DNA from: Allobacillus halotolerans
GTDB lineage: Bacteria; Bacillota; Bacilli; Bacillales; Alkalibacillaceae
Strand: one strand, 5' to 3'
DNA: 64,000 nt
Assembly (NCBI RefSeq): GCF_028743495.1
Contig: NZ_CP117968.1
The notes beneath the pieces were generated by a model. That model had not been told where the DNA came from and did not search any database. It saw only the letters and a program-made list of their open reading frames with translations. This document shows positions 62,599 through 64,000 of the stretch, piece by piece (the first letter of the stretch is position 1; each line of letters starts with the position of its first letter). Both the position numbers and the translations under genes were made by a program.

Positions 62599-63115
62599 TG
62601 AGATCCCCCTCTCTCTTTCTCAATCGCATTGCTTGTTTCAATAAAATTGGAAACAGACTCATAATGACGACAACGCGCACAAGATGAACGAGTACAACAG
62701 TCGGTGCATCCAAGTCCAATTCCTGCGCTAATGTCGCAACTTCCACAATGGCACCAGGCGATGCCGCGAGCGTTGCCAGAACAGGATTAGTGCCCGTCAT
62801 CCAACCGAGCGTCGCACCTGCCACACCTGTAAAAATAACCACGATGACCACGACGACAGCCAAGCTTTTCCCGAGCGTGATTAATTGTTGTTTATTAATT
62901 TTAATCAACGACAACCCAAGCATCGCACCGAGCAACACCTGAATGACAAACGAAATCGAAACGGTTCGCTCCAAATGTAAAATATCGAAATACTTCGCCA
63001 ACCCGACCGCAAACATCGAGCCAAGAACGACGCCAACCGGCAAGCGGGTAATATAGCCAATCGCCCCGCCGATTAACGCGAGAATAAGATAAAAAATCAC
63101 AGAAGCTGTCATCAT
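62591..63115 (-). CDS. AbrB family transporter, half-size (upstream half)
   Basis: A 174-residue membrane protein homologous to its partner: GYITRLPVGVVLGSMFAVGL and LAASPGAIVEVATLAQELDL with VVLVHLVRVVVIM. The two halves are probably cotranscribed and form a heterodimer equal to one full-length permease. The gene may come from a split of a two-repeat ancestor or preserve the pre-fusion form. Substrate unknown. Confidence 0.82.
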   Translation of the reverse strand: MMTASVIFYLILALIGGAIGYITRLPVGVVLGSMFAVGLAKYFDILHLERTVSISFVIQVLLGAMLGLSLIKINKQQLITLGKSLAVVVVIVVIFTGVAGATLGWMTGTNPVLATLAASPGAIVEVATLAQELDLDAPTVVLVHLVRVVVIMSLFPILLKQAMRLRKREGDLNG

Positions 63116-63189
63116 CTATCGGTCCCTTTCATGCTAAACATCTATTTTCTATAATAATCGAGTCACTTCGGAAAAGAAACCCAGGGAGG

Positions 63190-63985
63190 GAGGATGTGTC
63201 TTGGTTTTCGGTGGATATGTTTTGGGGAGTGGGCTCATATTTCTTGGAGTTGGGGTCATATATTTTGAGGTCGGGCTCATATATCTTGAAGTTGGTCGTA
63301 TAAATTAGGATGCTGGGTGCATATCTCTATAAATCGGGACCATATATGCCACAAATGGGTGCATATGACTTGAGGTAGGGCGCATATATTCTGGCGTTGG
63401 GAGCATATAGCTTGAGATTACCGCATAGATCATGGAGATTAATACATATTTTTTGAAGCCGGCTCATATATCCTGAACTTGGGCTCATAAATTCGGTCTC
63501 TGGGCACATATCTCTGTAGCTCGGTACCATATATGCTACAGCTGGGTGCATATGGCCTGAAGTAGGGAGCATATATTCTAGAGTTGGGGGCATATAGCAT
63601 GAGATTACCGCATAAATCATAGACTGAATACATATTTTTCGGAGTGGGCCCATATATCCTGAAGTTGGTCTCATAATTTCGGTCTCTGGGCACATATCTC
63701 TGTAGCTCGGTACCATATATACCACAGCTGGGTGCATATGACTTGAGTAGGGTGCATATATTCTGGAGTTGGGAGCATATAGCTTGAGATTACCGCATAG
63801 ATCATGGAGATGAATACATATTATGCGGAGTGGGCTCATATATCTTGAAGTTGGGCTCATAAATTCGGTCTCTGGGCACATATCTCAATAACTCGGGATC
63901 ATATATACAATAGCTGGTCGCATATCAGTCAATCTTGGCTCATTTCCTGGAAATCAGGGCGCATATCCTAGCATTCATCTCCAAT
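63190..63985 (+). repeat. CATAT-family array with 186 to 187-bp higher-order copies, runs to the window end
   Basis: GGGTGCATATG starts at 63357, 63544 and 63730 (spacings 187 and 186 bp, close to nine 21-bp units). Copies include a distinctive AGATTACCGCATA(G/A)ATCAT segment. The 21-bp CATAT ladder is visible throughout, and the array may continue beyond the window. Confidence 0.93.
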
Positions 63986-64000
63986 AAAGCGGCAGTTCAG

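Noticed and set aside
63327..63881. 184-codon open frame on the minus strand across the CATAT array
   Set aside because: It is explained by the 21-bp period (seven codons), has no ribosome site, and similar frames exist in other arrays and frames.

Overview
The window looks like a chromosomal segment of a low-GC Gram-positive bacterium of the Bacillaceae, probably halophilic or halotolerant. Many proteins are close to Bacillus-type families known from memory (YwqE, YwrD, YitT, YhdT/PanF, MsmX, MurQ/MurR/YbbE). Genes have strong Shine-Dalgarno sites, TTG and GTG starts are common, intrinsic terminators are frequent, and Na+-coupled or osmolyte transporters (BCCT, SSS, TRAP) are abundant. No rRNA, tRNA, CRISPR array, prophage or replication origin was seen. 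The genus cannot be named from the sequence.

Layout. 1-6.3 kb: a partial APC permease, two anchored unknown proteins, an AI-2E family transporter, a NERD nuclease-like protein and a VanZ protein, separated by repeat arrays. 6.3-11.4 kb: a TRAP transporter (dctQ-dctM-dctP), a fumarylacetoacetase-family hydrolase and an AEC permease. 11.5-15.7 kb: a CpsB/YwqE-like protein with degenerate metal ligands, a Ser/Thr-type phosphatase, two half-size chromate transporters and an Lrp regulator. 15.7-30.3 kb: a YwrD-type gamma-glutamyltransferase, a zinc-ribbon membrane protein, a DUF2188 protein, a small HTH/membrane operon, yhdT-panF, nagA-nagB, YitT, a BCCT transporter, an opine-dehydrogenase-like enzyme and a small multidrug-export protein. 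30.3-37 kb: nucleoside hydrolase, ribokinase and an EamA permease, a divergent large catalase, and an intact IS256-family element. 37.4-49.8 kb: eleven co-directional genes for peptidoglycan-fragment recycling. 50-64 kb: PH-domain protein, NRAMP-like transporter, pyroglutamyl peptidase, menC-like enolase, proC, msmX, a diguanylate cyclase, a SEC-C protein and a split AbrB-type permease.

How genes may work together. In the 37-50 kb cluster, MurQ, AnmK, a YbbE-like hydrolase, a complete oligopeptide-type ABC importer and MurR are followed by GlcD/GlcF-like oxidase subunits. Muropeptides could be imported, trimmed and phosphorylated, then cleaved by MurQ to GlcNAc-6-phosphate and D-lactate. NagA and NagB, encoded elsewhere in the window, would take the sugar phosphate to fructose-6-phosphate, and GlcD/GlcF are candidates to oxidise the D-lactate.

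Most unusual feature. About a tenth of the window (roughly 6.4 kb, 13 arrays) is degenerate tandem repeat. Seven visibly different unit sequences occur. Twelve arrays share one 21-bp period and the thirteenth has a 52-bp period, close to two and five turns of B-DNA. Nearly all arrays start within a few tens of bases of a stop codon or an intrinsic terminator. Several CATAT-type arrays carry a second, locus-specific higher-order period (175, 184, about 187, about 174 and 214 bp), and the IS256 copy sits inside one of them with a 9-bp target duplication.
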